From: Prado023 sp963697345
GTDB taxonomy: Bacteria > Actinomycetota > Actinomycetes > S36-B12 > CAIYMF01
Length of the DNA: 64,000 bases
Assembly (NCBI GenBank): GCA_963697345.1
Contig: CAVONS010000008.1
Coordinates: 620,001 to 684,000, forward strand
Direction: 5' to 3'
Positions 53,669 to 62,079 of this stretch are shown in pieces (position 1 is the stretch's first letter; every line of letters starts with the position of its first letter). The position numbers were made by a program, and so were the translations under genes. The notes beneath the pieces are model-generated. The model had not been told where the DNA came from. It did no database searches and saw only the letters and a program-made list of their open reading frames with translations.

Positions 53669-53985
53669 CTTCCGCGCTAGACTCTGCCCCGTCTACCCAT
53701 GACGGCCAGCCGATGCGTACCTGCGTCGCATGCCGGACGCGGGCAGGCAAGTCCGAACTGCTTCGGGTCACCGCCCGGGACGGCGCATGCCTCCCGGACC
53801 CACGGTCCCGGCAACCCGGTCGGGGTGCATACCTGCATCCGCAGATCAGCTGCCTGGATCTGGCTGAACGGCGACGAGCGCTCCCACGGGCCCTACGGGT
53901 CCCGGGACCACTCGACACCGCGAAGGTGCGCGCGTGGATCGAGGCAATGCCAGATGACGACGACAAGACCGCACTCAACGGTTGA
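53665..53985 (+). CDS. ylxR: YlxR family RNA-binding protein
   Basis: A 106-residue protein of the YlxR/RnpM family (DUF448): MRTCVACRTRAGKSELLRVT, GRGAYLHPQISCLDLAERRR, ALPRALRV. YlxR-like proteins bind RNA and in Bacillus modulate RNase P. The GTG at 53665 overlaps the nusA stop; an ATG at 53713 directly before the conserved domain is an alternative. A TAGACT box at 53678-53683 could serve that shorter form and infB. Confidence 0.85.
   Translation: MTSALDSAPSTHDGQPMRTCVACRTRAGKSELLRVTARDGACLPDPRSRQPGRGAYLHPQISCLDLAERRRALPRALRVPGPLDTAKVRAWIEAMPDDDDKTALNG
53678..53683 (+). promoter_or_regulatory. Possible internal promoter before ylxR core and infB
   Basis: TAGACT predicts a start near 53690, upstream of the ATG at 53713. 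It lies inside the 5' end of the longer ylxR frame. Confidence 0.3.
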
Positions 53986-53998
53986 GGAGCGAACTGGA

Positions 53999-54062
53999 AT
54001 GAGCACTCAATGAGCTCGCTGCGATGAGCGTGCCCTACAGCAACCAGCGGTCCATGCCCTGA
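53999..54062 (+). other. Chain of three overlapping mini-frames in infB leader
   Basis: MSTQ (53999-54013), MSSLR (54010-54027) and a 12-residue frame (54024-54062) are linked by ATGA overlaps, with GAGGAG about nine bases before the first ATG. They end 38 bases before the infB GTG. They may be a translational relay or leftover coding sequence. Confidence 0.45.
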
Positions 54063-54100
54063 CAGACACCAGGTGGGCGCGGACCAGGACAAGGAGAGAC

Positions 54101-56989
54101 GTGTCGAAGGTCCGGGTCAGCACACTGGCCAAGGAGTTGGGGATTCCCAGCAAGGAAGCCGTTGCGTGGTTGAACGCCAACGGTGAGTACGTGAAGTCCG
54201 CGGCGTCCACGATTGAGGCGCCGGTCGAGAGGAAGCTGCGCGAGGCCTTCCCGGCCGCGAAGCCTTCCGAGCCCAAGCCCGCCAAGGCCACCAAGAAGAC
54301 GGAAGCCGCGCCACAGGCGCCCGCTGCCCCCGAAGCTGCCTCCGCAGCCACCGTGGCCCCCTCTGCAACGCCGGCTGGACCCACGCCTGCCGGGCCCACG
54401 CCCGCGGGGCCAGCCGAAGTGGCAGCCCCCGCCGCGCAGGCGCCCGCGGCACCCGCCGCTCCCGAGGCGCCGACAGCCCCGGCGGCTGACGCCACGCCGA
54501 GCGCACCCGAGCAGGCGCCGGCCGCGAGCGCTGGAGCCGACAGCGACGCGGATGCCGGGGCTGCGCGCCCAGCGCCCGGGCCCCGTCCGGGCAACAACCC
54601 GTACGGCAGCCCCGGCATGGGCCGCCCTGCACCGTCCCCGGGCCCGCGCCCGGGCAACAACCCGTTCTCTGGTTCAGGCATGGGTCGCGCGGCCCCGGCA
54701 GCCCGACCTGCAGCGCCTGGTCCCGCCGGGCCCAGGCCAGCAGCCCCCGGCCCCGGTGGACCTCGTCCCAACCCCGGTTCCATGCCTCCGCGCCCCGCGG
54801 CACGTCCGGCGGGTCCCGGTCGTCCCGGCCAGGCTCGTCCCGGTACACGCCCCGGTGGTCCGGGTGGCCCCGGTGGCCCCGGCGGTTCGCCCGGTCGTCC
54901 GGGTTCTCCCGGCGGCGGCGGTCGTCCGGGTGGCCCCGGTGGCCCCGGCGGTGGTGGTGGCGGGTTCCGGCCCGGCGGCGCTGGTGCGCCGGGTGGAGCC
55001 GGTGGCTACCGCCCCGCAGGTCCTCCCGGTCGCGGCCGCCCTGGTGGTCCCGGACGCGGCGGCACAGCTGGCGCCTTCGGGCGTCCCGGCGGTCGGCCCA
55101 CGAAGGGCCGCAAGTCCAAGCGCGCCAAGCGCCAGGAGTACGAGAACATGCAGGCTCCTGCGATCGGTGGCGTTCGGCTGCCGCGCGGGAACGGTGCCGT
55201 CGTGCGGCTTCCTCGTGGAGCCTCGCTGACCGACTTCGCCGAGCGGATCGACTGCTCGGCCGCCGACCTCGTCACGGTGATGTTCAAGCTGGGCGAGATG
55301 CTCACGGCCACTCAGTCGGTGGATGACGACACGCTGCGCCTGCTGGGCCAGGAGCTGGACTTCGATGTCCAGGTCGTGTCCCCGGAGGACGAGGACCGCG
55401 AGCTCCTGGGCACCTTCGACCTCGAGTTCGGTGAGGACGAGGGCGACGAGGACGACCTGGTCATCCGGCCGCCGGTCGTGACTGTCATGGGTCACGTCGA
55501 CCACGGCAAGACCAAGCTGCTCGACGCGATCCGTTCGACCAACGTGGTGGATGACGAGGCAGGTGGCATCACCCAGCACATCGGCGCTTACCAGATCACG
55601 GTCGACGTCAACGACATCGAGCGCAAGCTGACGTTCATCGACACGCCGGGCCATGAGGCGTTCACCGCCATGCGTGCCCGTGGTGCCCAGGTGACCGACA
55701 TCGCGATCCTGGTCGTGGCCGCCGACGACGGCGTGAAGCCGCAGACGGTTGAGGCGTTGAACCACGCCCAGGCTGCCGGCGTGCCGATCGTGGTCGCGGT
55801 CAACAAGATCGACAAGGAGGGCGCCGACCCGACGAAGGTGCGCGGCCAGCTCACCGAGTACGGGTTGGTGGCCGAGGAGTTCGGCGGCGACACCATGTTC
55901 GTCGACGTCTCGGCGAAGGGTCGGCAGAACATCGAGGGCCTGCTCGAGGCTCTCGTGCTCACCGCCGACGCCACCCTGGACCTGCGGGCGAACCCGACCC
56001 AGGACGCACAGGGTGTGGCGATCGAAGCCCACCTGGACCGCGGCCGTGGCCCGGTGGCCACAGTCCTGGTCCAGCGCGGCACGCTGCGCCCCGGTGACTC
56101 GATCGTGGCCGGCGATGCCTTCGGGCGAGTCCGGGCCATGCTCGACGAGCACGGCAACACTGTTGACGAGGCGACACCGGCACGTCCGGTGCAGGTCCTG
56201 GGCCTGACCTCGGTGCCCGGTGCGGGGGACTCGTTCCTCGTTGTCGGCGAGGATCGCGTCGCGCGTCAGATCGCCCAGACCCGCCAGGCCCGCGAGCGCA
56301 ACGCCCAGCTGGCCAAGCGACGTGGTCGACGGACGCTGGAGGACTTCCTCAAGCAGCTGGAGACCGGCGAGGTGCAGGAGCTCAACCTGATCCTCAAGGG
56401 CGACGTGTCCGGTTCGGTGGAGGCCCTCGAGGACTCCCTCATGGGCATCGATGTCGGCGAGGAGGTCAACCTGCGCATCATCGATCGTGGTGTTGGCGCG
56501 ATCACCGAGACCAACGTCATGCTTGCTGCAGCGTCGAACGCGGTCATCATCGGCTTCAACGTCCGGCCTCAGGGCAAGGCGACGGAGCTCGCTGACCGCG
56601 AGGGTGTGGACATTCGCTACTACAACGTCATCTACGCCGCGATCGACGACATCGAAGCTGCCCTCAAGGGCATGCTCAAGCCGGAGTACGAGGAGGCCCA
56701 GCTCGGCACCGCCGAGGTGCGCGAGGTCTTCAAGAGCTCCAAGTTCGGCACGATCGCCGGCGCGTTGGTGCGCAGCGGGGAGATCCGGCGCAACAGCAAG
56801 GCGCGCCTGGTCCGTGATGGCGTCGTGGTGGCCGACAACCTGAATGTCGGATCGCTGCGCCGATTCAAGGACGATGCGACCGAGGTCCGTGAGGGCTTCG
56901 AGTGCGGCATCGGCCTGGGGTCGTTCAACGACATCAAGGTCGACGACGTGATCGAGACGTTCGAGATGCGGGAGAAGTCCCGCGACTGA
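54101..56989 (+). CDS. infB: Translation initiation factor IF-2
   Basis: A 962-residue IF-2. An IF2_N domain (residues 1-40) and a 300-residue Ala/Pro/Gly/Arg-rich low-complexity linker lead to a second IF2_N-like region (LTDFAERIDCSAADLVTVMF near 378). The G domain has GHVDHGKT (464-471), DTPGHEAF and NKID; domains II, III and IV (initiator tRNA binding) follow. Length and linker match actinobacterial IF-2. It loads fMet-tRNA on the 30S subunit. GTG at 54101 with AAGGAGA six bases upstream. Preceded by a 115-base leader with mini-frames. Confidence 0.97.
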   Translation: MSKVRVSTLAKELGIPSKEAVAWLNANGEYVKSAASTIEAPVERKLREAFPAAKPSEPKPAKATKKTEAAPQAPAAPEAASAATVAPSATPAGPTPAGPTPAGPAEVAAPAAQAPAAPAAPEAPTAPAADATPSAPEQAPAASAGADSDADAGAARPAPGPRPGNNPYGSPGMGRPAPSPGPRPGNNPFSGSGMGRAAPAARPAAPGPAGPRPAAPGPGGPRPNPGSMPPRPAARPAGPGRPGQARPGTRPGGPGGPGGPGGSPGRPGSPGGGGRPGGPGGPGGGGGGFRPGGAGAPGGAGGYRPAGPPGRGRPGGPGRGGTAGAFGRPGGRPTKGRKSKRAKRQEYENMQAPAIGGVRLPRGNGAVVRLPRGASLTDFAERIDCSAADLVTVMFKLGEMLTATQSVDDDTLRLLGQELDFDVQVVSPEDEDRELLGTFDLEFGEDEGDEDDLVIRPPVVTVMGHVDHGKTKLLDAIRSTNVVDDEAGGITQHIGAYQITVDVNDIERKLTFIDTPGHEAFTAMRARGAQVTDIAILVVAADDGVKPQTVEALNHAQAAGVPIVVAVNKIDKEGADPTKVRGQLTEYGLVAEEFGGDTMFVDVSAKGRQNIEGLLEALVLTADATLDLRANPTQDAQGVAIEAHLDRGRGPVATVLVQRGTLRPGDSIVAGDAFGRVRAMLDEHGNTVDEATPARPVQVLGLTSVPGAGDSFLVVGEDRVARQIAQTRQARERNAQLAKRRGRRTLEDFLKQLETGEVQELNLILKGDVSGSVEALEDSLMGIDVGEEVNLRIIDRGVGAITETNVMLAAASNAVIIGFNVRPQGKATELADREGVDIRYYNVIYAAIDDIEAALKGMLKPEYEEAQLGTAEVREVFKSSKFGTIAGALVRSGEIRRNSKARLVRDGVVVADNLNVGSLRRFKDDATEVREGFECGIGLGSFNDIKVDDVIETFEMREKSRD

Positions 56990-56994
56990 CGCGC

Positions 56995-57043
56995 GTGGGG
57001 AGCGGTGACGCACGCGGGCATCCCGTGTCGCTGCCGCTCCCAC
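56995..57043 (+). terminator. Stem-loop after infB
   Basis: GTGGGGAGCGG (56995-57005) pairs with CCGCTCCCAC (57034-57043) with one bulged G, six bases after the infB stop. No T tract; it may be a partial terminator or an mRNA-stability element inside the operon. Confidence 0.45.
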
Positions 57044-57056
57044 TGCCGTCGTGGCA

Positions 57057-57085
57057 TTGATGTCTGGCGTCCCTACTGGTACCAA
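57057..57085 (+). promoter_or_regulatory. Possible promoter of rbfA-truB
   Basis: TTGATG (57057-57062) and TACCAA (57080-57085) are 17 bases apart, upstream of rbfA and downstream of the infB stem-loop. Confidence 0.4.
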
Positions 57086-57118
57086 TGCCGGTGGGGGGAT
57101 TCATGAGAGGTGGGCGCC

Positions 57119-57589
57119 ATGAGTACCCATGAGGCGCGCGTGCGTCGGCTTGCTGACCGCGTGAAGGTGATCGTGGCCGAGACGCTGGAGACCCGCGTCA
57201 AGGATCCCCGCCTCGGCTTCGTGACCATCACGGATGCTCGGGTCACCAACGACCTGCGCGAGGCGACCGTGTTCTACACGGTGCTCGGGTCCGAGGATGA
57301 GCGAGCCGACACGGCCACTGCGCTCGAGTCGGCCAAGGGCGTGCTGCGCACGGAGGTCGGGCGCCAGACCGGAGTCCGGCACACCCCGTCGCTGACGTTC
57401 ATCGCCGACGCCCTGCCGGAGAACGCCCGGCACATCGACGACCTGCTGGCCCGGGCCGCCGAGACCGACGCTGCGGTGGCTGCTGCAAGGCAGGGCGCCC
57501 AGTACGCGGGGGAGCCCGACCCGTACCGCGCCCCACGTGAGGACGACGCCGACGAGGCCGAGGCCACTAGTGACGCCCCCGGTGCCTGA
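57119..57589 (+). CDS. rbfA: Ribosome-binding factor A
   Basis: A 156-residue RbfA with the KH-like fold (RVRRLADRVKVIVAETLETR, VKDPRLGFVTITDARVTNDL, AKGVLRTEVGRQTGVRHTPS). It matures the 16S rRNA 5' end and is needed in cold growth. A 35-residue acidic tail is added. The ATG at 57119 is preferred over the GTG at 57110 by ribosome-site spacing and family start. Confidence 0.93.
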   Translation: MSTHEARVRRLADRVKVIVAETLETRVKDPRLGFVTITDARVTNDLREATVFYTVLGSEDERADTATALESAKGVLRTEVGRQTGVRHTPSLTFIADALPENARHIDDLLARAAETDAAVAAARQGAQYAGEPDPYRAPREDDADEAEATSDAPGA

Positions 57590-57590
57590 G

Positions 57591-58619
57591 GTGTTGACCG
57601 CCGTGTCGGCATCGACACTGACGGCGCCCCAGCAACCGGCCCCCGAGGGGATCGTGGTCGTCGACAAGCCCGCGGGTTGGACCTCGCACGACGTGGTGGG
57701 CCGCATGCGCCGCCTGGCCGGCACACGACGCGTCGGCCACGCCGGGACCCTCGATCCGATGGCCACCGGGGTGCTGGTGATCGGCCTGGGGCGGGCCACA
57801 AGGCTGCTGGGCCACATCAGCGGCTCGGACAAGACCTATTCGGCCACGATTCGCCTGGGTTGGTCGACCGTGACCGACGACGCCGAGGGAGAGCGCCTCC
57901 AGGGCGCCCCCGCCGATGCCGTGCCCACCGAGGCGCTGATGGTCGGTGTGCAAGCCCTGACCGGGCCGATCATGCAGCGACCCTCCTCAGTCTCGGCCAT
58001 CAAGGTGCAGGGACGCAGGTCCCATGACCGGGTCCGGTCCGGTGAGGAGGTGGAGCTGCCCGAGCGACCCGTGCTCGTCTCCCAGTTCGATGTGCTGGAC
58101 GTCCGCCGTGATGCGGACATGGGCTGTACCGACATGGATGTGGAGGTCACCTGCTCGTCGGGGACCTACGTCCGCGCGCTTGCCCGCGACCTCGGGGCCT
58201 CCCTTGGCGTCGGGGGGCACCTGACAAGCCTGCGGCGCAGCAGGGTCGGCATCTTCGACGCGACACAGGCCCGGAGCCTTGAGGCGCTCGCGGAGGAGTT
58301 GGAGGTCACCGATCTGGCCTCGGCGGCCCGGGCCGCCTTCCCCGCCGTCACCTTGACCGCCGCCGATGCGAACGCCGTGCGCTACGGCCGCTCCATCGAG
58401 CTGGGGTTGGCCTGGTCACGGGCGCGGAGCCCCGAGGGGGTCACCGAGTTCGAGACGAACGCCGATGCGTTGGATGCGGCACACCAGGGCACGGCCGACT
58501 GGTCCGAGAGGACGACGCCGGCGCACGCCCTGTTCGCCACTGATGGTGAGTTCCTCGCCCTCGCTGAGCCCAAGCCAGACGGCTCGACGAAGTACCTCGC
58601 GGTCTTCTCACAGCCGTAG
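57591..58619 (+). CDS. truB: tRNA pseudouridine(55) synthase TruB
   Basis: A 342-residue TruB. GIVVVDKPAGWTSHDVV near 21, the catalytic Asp in GHAGTLDPMATGVLVIG near 50, RLGWSTVTDDAEG near 90 and SSGTYVRALARDLG near 190 are intact, followed by a PUA-like C-terminal domain. It makes pseudouridine 55 in the T loop of tRNA. The GTG at 57591 begins one base after the rbfA stop; GTG codons at 57570 and 57582 overlapping rbfA are alternatives. The actinobacterial DUF503 gene often found after infB is absent. Confidence 0.93.
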   Translation: MLTAVSASTLTAPQQPAPEGIVVVDKPAGWTSHDVVGRMRRLAGTRRVGHAGTLDPMATGVLVIGLGRATRLLGHISGSDKTYSATIRLGWSTVTDDAEGERLQGAPADAVPTEALMVGVQALTGPIMQRPSSVSAIKVQGRRSHDRVRSGEEVELPERPVLVSQFDVLDVRRDADMGCTDMDVEVTCSSGTYVRALARDLGASLGVGGHLTSLRRSRVGIFDATQARSLEALAEELEVTDLASAARAAFPAVTLTAADANAVRYGRSIELGLAWSRARSPEGVTEFETNADALDAAHQGTADWSERTTPAHALFATDGEFLALAEPKPDGSTKYLAVFSQP

Positions 58620-58648
58620 TCGGGTGCCCCCGACAGCGGGGAAGCGGC

Positions 58649-60193
58649 TCAGAACTCCGAGGGCGTGCCCTGCACGTGGCGCATCCAGGCGGTGAGCTCA
58701 TCGGGATCCCGCGGCAGGGACGCCGAGAGGTTCTGCGGACCCGCGGGGGTGACCCGGATGTCGTCCTCGATGCGCACGCTGATCCCGCGGAACTCGTCGG
58801 GGACGCTCAGGTCGTTGGGCTGGAAGTACAGGCCCGGCTCGACGGTCAGCACGTGGTTGGCGCCCAGAGGCCCGTGCAGGTAGGCCTCCTCACGTGCCTG
58901 CGCGCAGTCGTGCACGTCCAGGCCGAGGCTGTGTGAGACCCCGTGCAGGGTCCAGCGGCGGTGTCGCCCAGCGCCGGGCCGTTCGGGGTCGTCGCTGCAC
59001 GAGACCTCGGGGGTCACGTCGAGCAGGCCCCACGAGTGCAGGTGCTCGGCCAGCACGCGCATGCACGCCCGGTTGGCGGCCAGGAAGTCGTTGCCGACCT
59101 GGCACTCGGCGATCCCCGCCTCCTGGGCCTCCAGCACCGCGGCATACACCTTGCGCTGGATCGGTGACCACTGCCCGCTGAGCGGGAAGGTGCGCGTGAC
59201 GTCCGCGGTGTGGATCTCCTCGGTCTCCACACCCATGTCGGCCAGGAGCAGGTCACCGGAGCGCAGCTGGCCGTTGTTGCGCCACCAGTGCAGGGTGGTG
59301 CCGTTGGCCCCCGAGCCCACGATCGAGGTGTAGCCCACCTCGTTGCCCTCGAGGCGCGCGCGCCTCCAGAAGGTGCCCTCCAACCAGCGTTCGCCACGCA
59401 CGGGTCGGTCGAGCAGGTTCGGGATCTCGCGTGCCACGTCGGCGAAGCCTCGCGCCGTGGCATCGCAGGCGTGCTGGAGGCGGCCGATCTCCCAGTCGTC
59501 CTTGGTCAGGCGCAGCTCGTCGATCACAGCGGCCAACTTGTCGCCGGCGGCTCGCGGCAGGAGCGGATCGAGCAGGGGGTCATGGCCGGTGAGCACCGCG
59601 CACTCCTGGTCACGCCAGGGTTCGAGAGCGTGGGCCAACTCGTCGAGCGGACGGCACTCAAGGGCCAGGACGTCGCTGGTCTGGTCTGGCGTGGGGACGT
59701 TGCCCACCCAGATCGCCCCGAACCGGTGGTCGGTGAAGTACCCCTCTGAGCCGGCGTGGTGGTAGGCCCGGATGTACAAGGTGGCGTCATGTCCCGGGCC
59801 GCTCGCCCGTGGAGCCATCACGAGAACCGCACCTTCGACGGTCTCACCGGTCAGCCACACGAACGCCGAGGCTGCCCTGAAGGCGTAGTCGGTGTCGTTC
59901 GCGCGGGTCTTCAACTGTCCTGAGGGCACCACGATCAGCTGGCCGGCGAAGTGCGCAGAGAGCGCCTCGCGGCGACCGGTCGTGTGCGCGGCGACGCCTG
60001 AGCCCTCAGCGGGATGCGGCATCGTCGGGGCGGGCTGCCAATCCGTGCCGAGGAACTCGACCAGATCCCGGCTCATGGCCGGCCGTTTGCGGACCGGTGG
60101 AGGTGTCAGGTCCGCGGCGTCCGGGGCCCCAGTGGCCGGCTGTGGCGCGTCCTGGGCCATGTCGGTGGTCGGCTTGGTGTGCTCGTGGCTCAT
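58649..60193 (-). CDS. Xaa-Pro aminopeptidase (aminopeptidase P)
   Basis: A 514-residue pita-bread metallopeptidase. A disordered Pro/Ala/Thr-rich N-terminus of about 45 residues precedes the AMP_N domain and the catalytic domain, where the dinuclear metal ligands are LLADMGVETEEIHTADVTRT (Asp, Asp), HGVSHSLGLDVHD (His), TVEPGLYF (Glu) and SVRIEDDI (Glu). It removes N-terminal residues before proline. The ATG at 60193 is chosen from the TAGACT box eight bases upstream. It lies opposite in strand between truB and ribF and breaks that operon. Confidence 0.9.
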   Translation of the reverse strand: MSHEHTKPTTDMAQDAPQPATGAPDAADLTPPPVRKRPAMSRDLVEFLGTDWQPAPTMPHPAEGSGVAAHTTGRREALSAHFAGQLIVVPSGQLKTRANDTDYAFRAASAFVWLTGETVEGAVLVMAPRASGPGHDATLYIRAYHHAGSEGYFTDHRFGAIWVGNVPTPDQTSDVLALECRPLDELAHALEPWRDQECAVLTGHDPLLDPLLPRAAGDKLAAVIDELRLTKDDWEIGRLQHACDATARGFADVAREIPNLLDRPVRGERWLEGTFWRRARLEGNEVGYTSIVGSGANGTTLHWWRNNGQLRSGDLLLADMGVETEEIHTADVTRTFPLSGQWSPIQRKVYAAVLEAQEAGIAECQVGNDFLAANRACMRVLAEHLHSWGLLDVTPEVSCSDDPERPGAGRHRRWTLHGVSHSLGLDVHDCAQAREEAYLHGPLGANHVLTVEPGLYFQPNDLSVPDEFRGISVRIEDDIRVTPAGPQNLSASLPRDPDELTAWMRHVQGTPSEF

Positions 60194-60201
60194 ATTCAGC
60201 G

Positions 60202-60207
60202 AGTCTA
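60202..60207 (-). promoter_or_regulatory. -10 box of near-leaderless aminopeptidase P gene
   Basis: On the minus strand TAGACT lies eight bases before the ATG at 60193. Confidence 0.5.
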
Positions 60208-60301
60208 GGGTGCGCGGCGGTCTCGGGGGAGTGCATGGACCGCTCCCGGACCCCGCGGCCTTGGGCGCGTCGGCGATTGCCCGCCGGCGCGCCCGACATG
60301 G

Positions 60302-60307
60302 CAGGGT
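60302..60307 (+). promoter_or_regulatory. -10-like box before ribF
   Basis: CAGGGT lies six bases before the ATG at 60314, which supports that start over the ATG at 60308. Confidence 0.3.
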
Positions 60308-60313
60308 ATGCGC

Positions 60314-61282
60314 ATGCAGGTCTGGCGTGGGTGTGAGCAGGTGCCTGCCGACCTCACTCGGACGTCGGTCACGATCGGCGCCTTCGACGGCGTCCACCGC
60401 GGGCATCGGATCCTGCTGGAGCGCACCGTGTCGGACGCCGGGTCCGGGCTGCTGCCCGTGGCGGTCACCTTCGACCCGCATCCCCTGTCGGTGATCAAGC
60501 CCGAGCTCGCGCCGCTGCTGCTGACGTCCATGCCACACCGGATCGAGCTCTTCGAGGCTGTGGGCATCGGCGGGGTCCTGGTGATCCCCTTCACCGCGGA
60601 GCTGGCGCAGGAGTCCGCCGAGCGGTTCGCATCACGGGTCATTGCGGAGACGCTGCATGCCCAGCACGTGGTGGTGGGCGCCAATTTCCGGTTCGGTCAT
60701 CGTGCGGCTGGGGACGTCGCGCTCCTCACCGAGCTCGGTCGGGAACTCGGCTTCGACGTGACCGCCGTGGATCTGGCGCCACTGCCCTGGGGGACGGGGT
60801 CCACCGGGGATGACGGGACCGTGGCCGTCTCGTCGACCCAGATCCGGGCCCTGATCGCTGGGGGAGACGTCGCCGGAGTCACGGCCGCTCTGGACCGACC
60901 GCACCGGGTGTCCGGCGTGGTGGTCAAGGGCGACCAGCGCGGGCGAGAGCTCGGCTACCCCACCGCCAACCTCGATGTGGACCCTGCGATGGCGGTCCCC
61001 GCCGATGGTGTGTACGCAGCACGGTTGCGAGTCGCGGGGGAGTCCGGGCAGTGGCGCGCGGCGGCGGTGTCAGTCGGCACCAACCCCACGTTCGACGGCG
61101 AGGAGCGGCGCGTGGAGGCCTACGTGATCGATGCCCCCGACGGCTACGACGTGTACGACTTGACCGCGGACCTTGAGTTCATCGACCGCATCCGTGGGAT
61201 GCAGCGGTTCGATTCCATCGAGGACCTCGTCACCAGGATGGGTGTCGACGTTGAGCGCAGCCGCCAGATCCTGTCGGCCTGA
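60314..61282 (+). CDS. ribF: Bifunctional riboflavin kinase/FMN adenylyltransferase
   Basis: A 322-residue FAD synthetase. The adenylyltransferase domain has TIGAFDGVHRGH near 22, VTFDPHPLSVI near 53, GANFRFGHRAAGD near 120 and VSSTQIRALIAGGD near 174; the kinase domain has GRELGYPTANLDV near 214 and VSVGTNPTFDG near 254. It phosphorylates riboflavin to FMN and adenylates FMN to FAD. An in-frame ATG at 60308 would add two residues. It follows aminopeptidase P divergently and is not contiguous with truB. Confidence 0.94.
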   Translation: MQVWRGCEQVPADLTRTSVTIGAFDGVHRGHRILLERTVSDAGSGLLPVAVTFDPHPLSVIKPELAPLLLTSMPHRIELFEAVGIGGVLVIPFTAELAQESAERFASRVIAETLHAQHVVVGANFRFGHRAAGDVALLTELGRELGFDVTAVDLAPLPWGTGSTGDDGTVAVSSTQIRALIAGGDVAGVTAALDRPHRVSGVVVKGDQRGRELGYPTANLDVDPAMAVPADGVYAARLRVAGESGQWRAAAVSVGTNPTFDGEERRVEAYVIDAPDGYDVYDLTADLEFIDRIRGMQRFDSIEDLVTRMGVDVERSRQILSA

Positions 61283-61294
61283 TCCGGGAGCCGG

Positions 61295-61888
61295 TCAGCG
61301 CCGCCAGCCGAAGTTCTGGGTCCAGTAGACACTCCACTGGCCGGGGCCCTCGACGCGCCCGACGCCGAGCTCGCGGTACTTGCGGTTCATGATGACCCGG
61401 CAGTGCCCGGGGCTGTTCAACCAGGCCTTGACCACGGCTTCAGGCGAGGCCAGGCTGCGGCCAGCGGCGATGTTCTCCCCAGCGGCCCGGTAGTTGTAGC
61501 CGGCTGCGCGCATCCGCGTGAAGGGCGAGATGTTGCCGGGGGCGTAGTGGGAGAAGTAGTTGCGTGTGGCCATGTCGGCACTGTGACTGTTGGCCGTCGC
61601 CGAGAGGGTGGAGCTCCAGCGCAGCGCCCTTGCCTTCTTCATCCGAACCCCGCCGCACTTGCGCGAGTGCCTTCTGGCCTGGTTCGTGAGCCGCAGGACC
61701 TCGGCCTCATATCCATCCCGAGCGGACGACCCCGTCACCGCGGGCACCGCGAGGGTCGTCATCGCACGCGGGGCGGCCGATGTCGCGGGTGCTGCGGCCC
61801 CGAAGGCGGGCACACCGCCGAGCGACCCCGCGACGAAGGCAAGCGACGTCGCGAATGTGGTGATCCGACGGACAGGTATGGAACTCAT
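61295..61888 (-). CDS. Secreted CAP-domain (SCP-like) protein
   Basis: A 197-residue exoprotein. A signal peptide (MSSIPVRRITTFATSLAFVA, cleavage near residue 30-37) precedes a CAP domain of about 125 residues: HSADMATRNYFSHYAPG, GENIAAG, AWLNSPGHCRVIMNRKYREL, WTQNFGW. Two cysteines (KCGG, GHC) may form a disulfide. CAP proteins bind sterols, lipids or cell wall components. The ATG at 61888 has no strong ribosome site. It converges on ribF 13 bases away, and the sortase substrate lies upstream on the same strand. Confidence 0.85.
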   Translation of the reverse strand: MSSIPVRRITTFATSLAFVAGSLGGVPAFGAAAPATSAAPRAMTTLAVPAVTGSSARDGYEAEVLRLTNQARRHSRKCGGVRMKKARALRWSSTLSATANSHSADMATRNYFSHYAPGNISPFTRMRAAGYNYRAAGENIAAGRSLASPEAVVKAWLNSPGHCRVIMNRKYRELGVGRVEGPGQWSVYWTQNFGWRR

Positions 61889-61996
61889 GCCACTGGCATC
61901 GGCTGCCCTTGCTGGCCGCGTGAAGCCGCTGTAGGGCGGTTACCCCGTACGGCGGGCCCCCAGATGGAGCAATCCGGCGGGTGCACCCCGTACGCC

Positions 61997-62034
61997 GATG
62001 TGCCCGGCCCCGAACTCTCGGGGCCGGGCACATC
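61997..62034. terminator. Perfect 17-bp stem-loop
   Basis: A 17-base arm (61997-62013) pairs without mismatch with 62018-62034 around an ACTC loop, 45 bases after the surface-protein stop on the minus strand and before the CAP gene. Likely terminator although no T tract is seen. Confidence 0.7.
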
Positions 62035-62079
62035 CGGTCAGGTCAGGCGTTGGGGCCCAGAGAGCCCCGCCTGCCTTGG

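Noticed and set aside
54700..55100. Gly/Pro-rich repeats in infB as a mobile or repeat element
   Set aside because: They encode the low-complexity linker usual in actinobacterial IF-2 and stay in frame.
61889..61996. Cyclic-di-AMP (ydaO-type) riboswitch upstream of the CAP gene
   Set aside because: The conserved GGGGAC and GGGGUGAA-type blocks and pseudo-symmetric stems could not be placed; only short dyads around CCCCGTACGG are seen.
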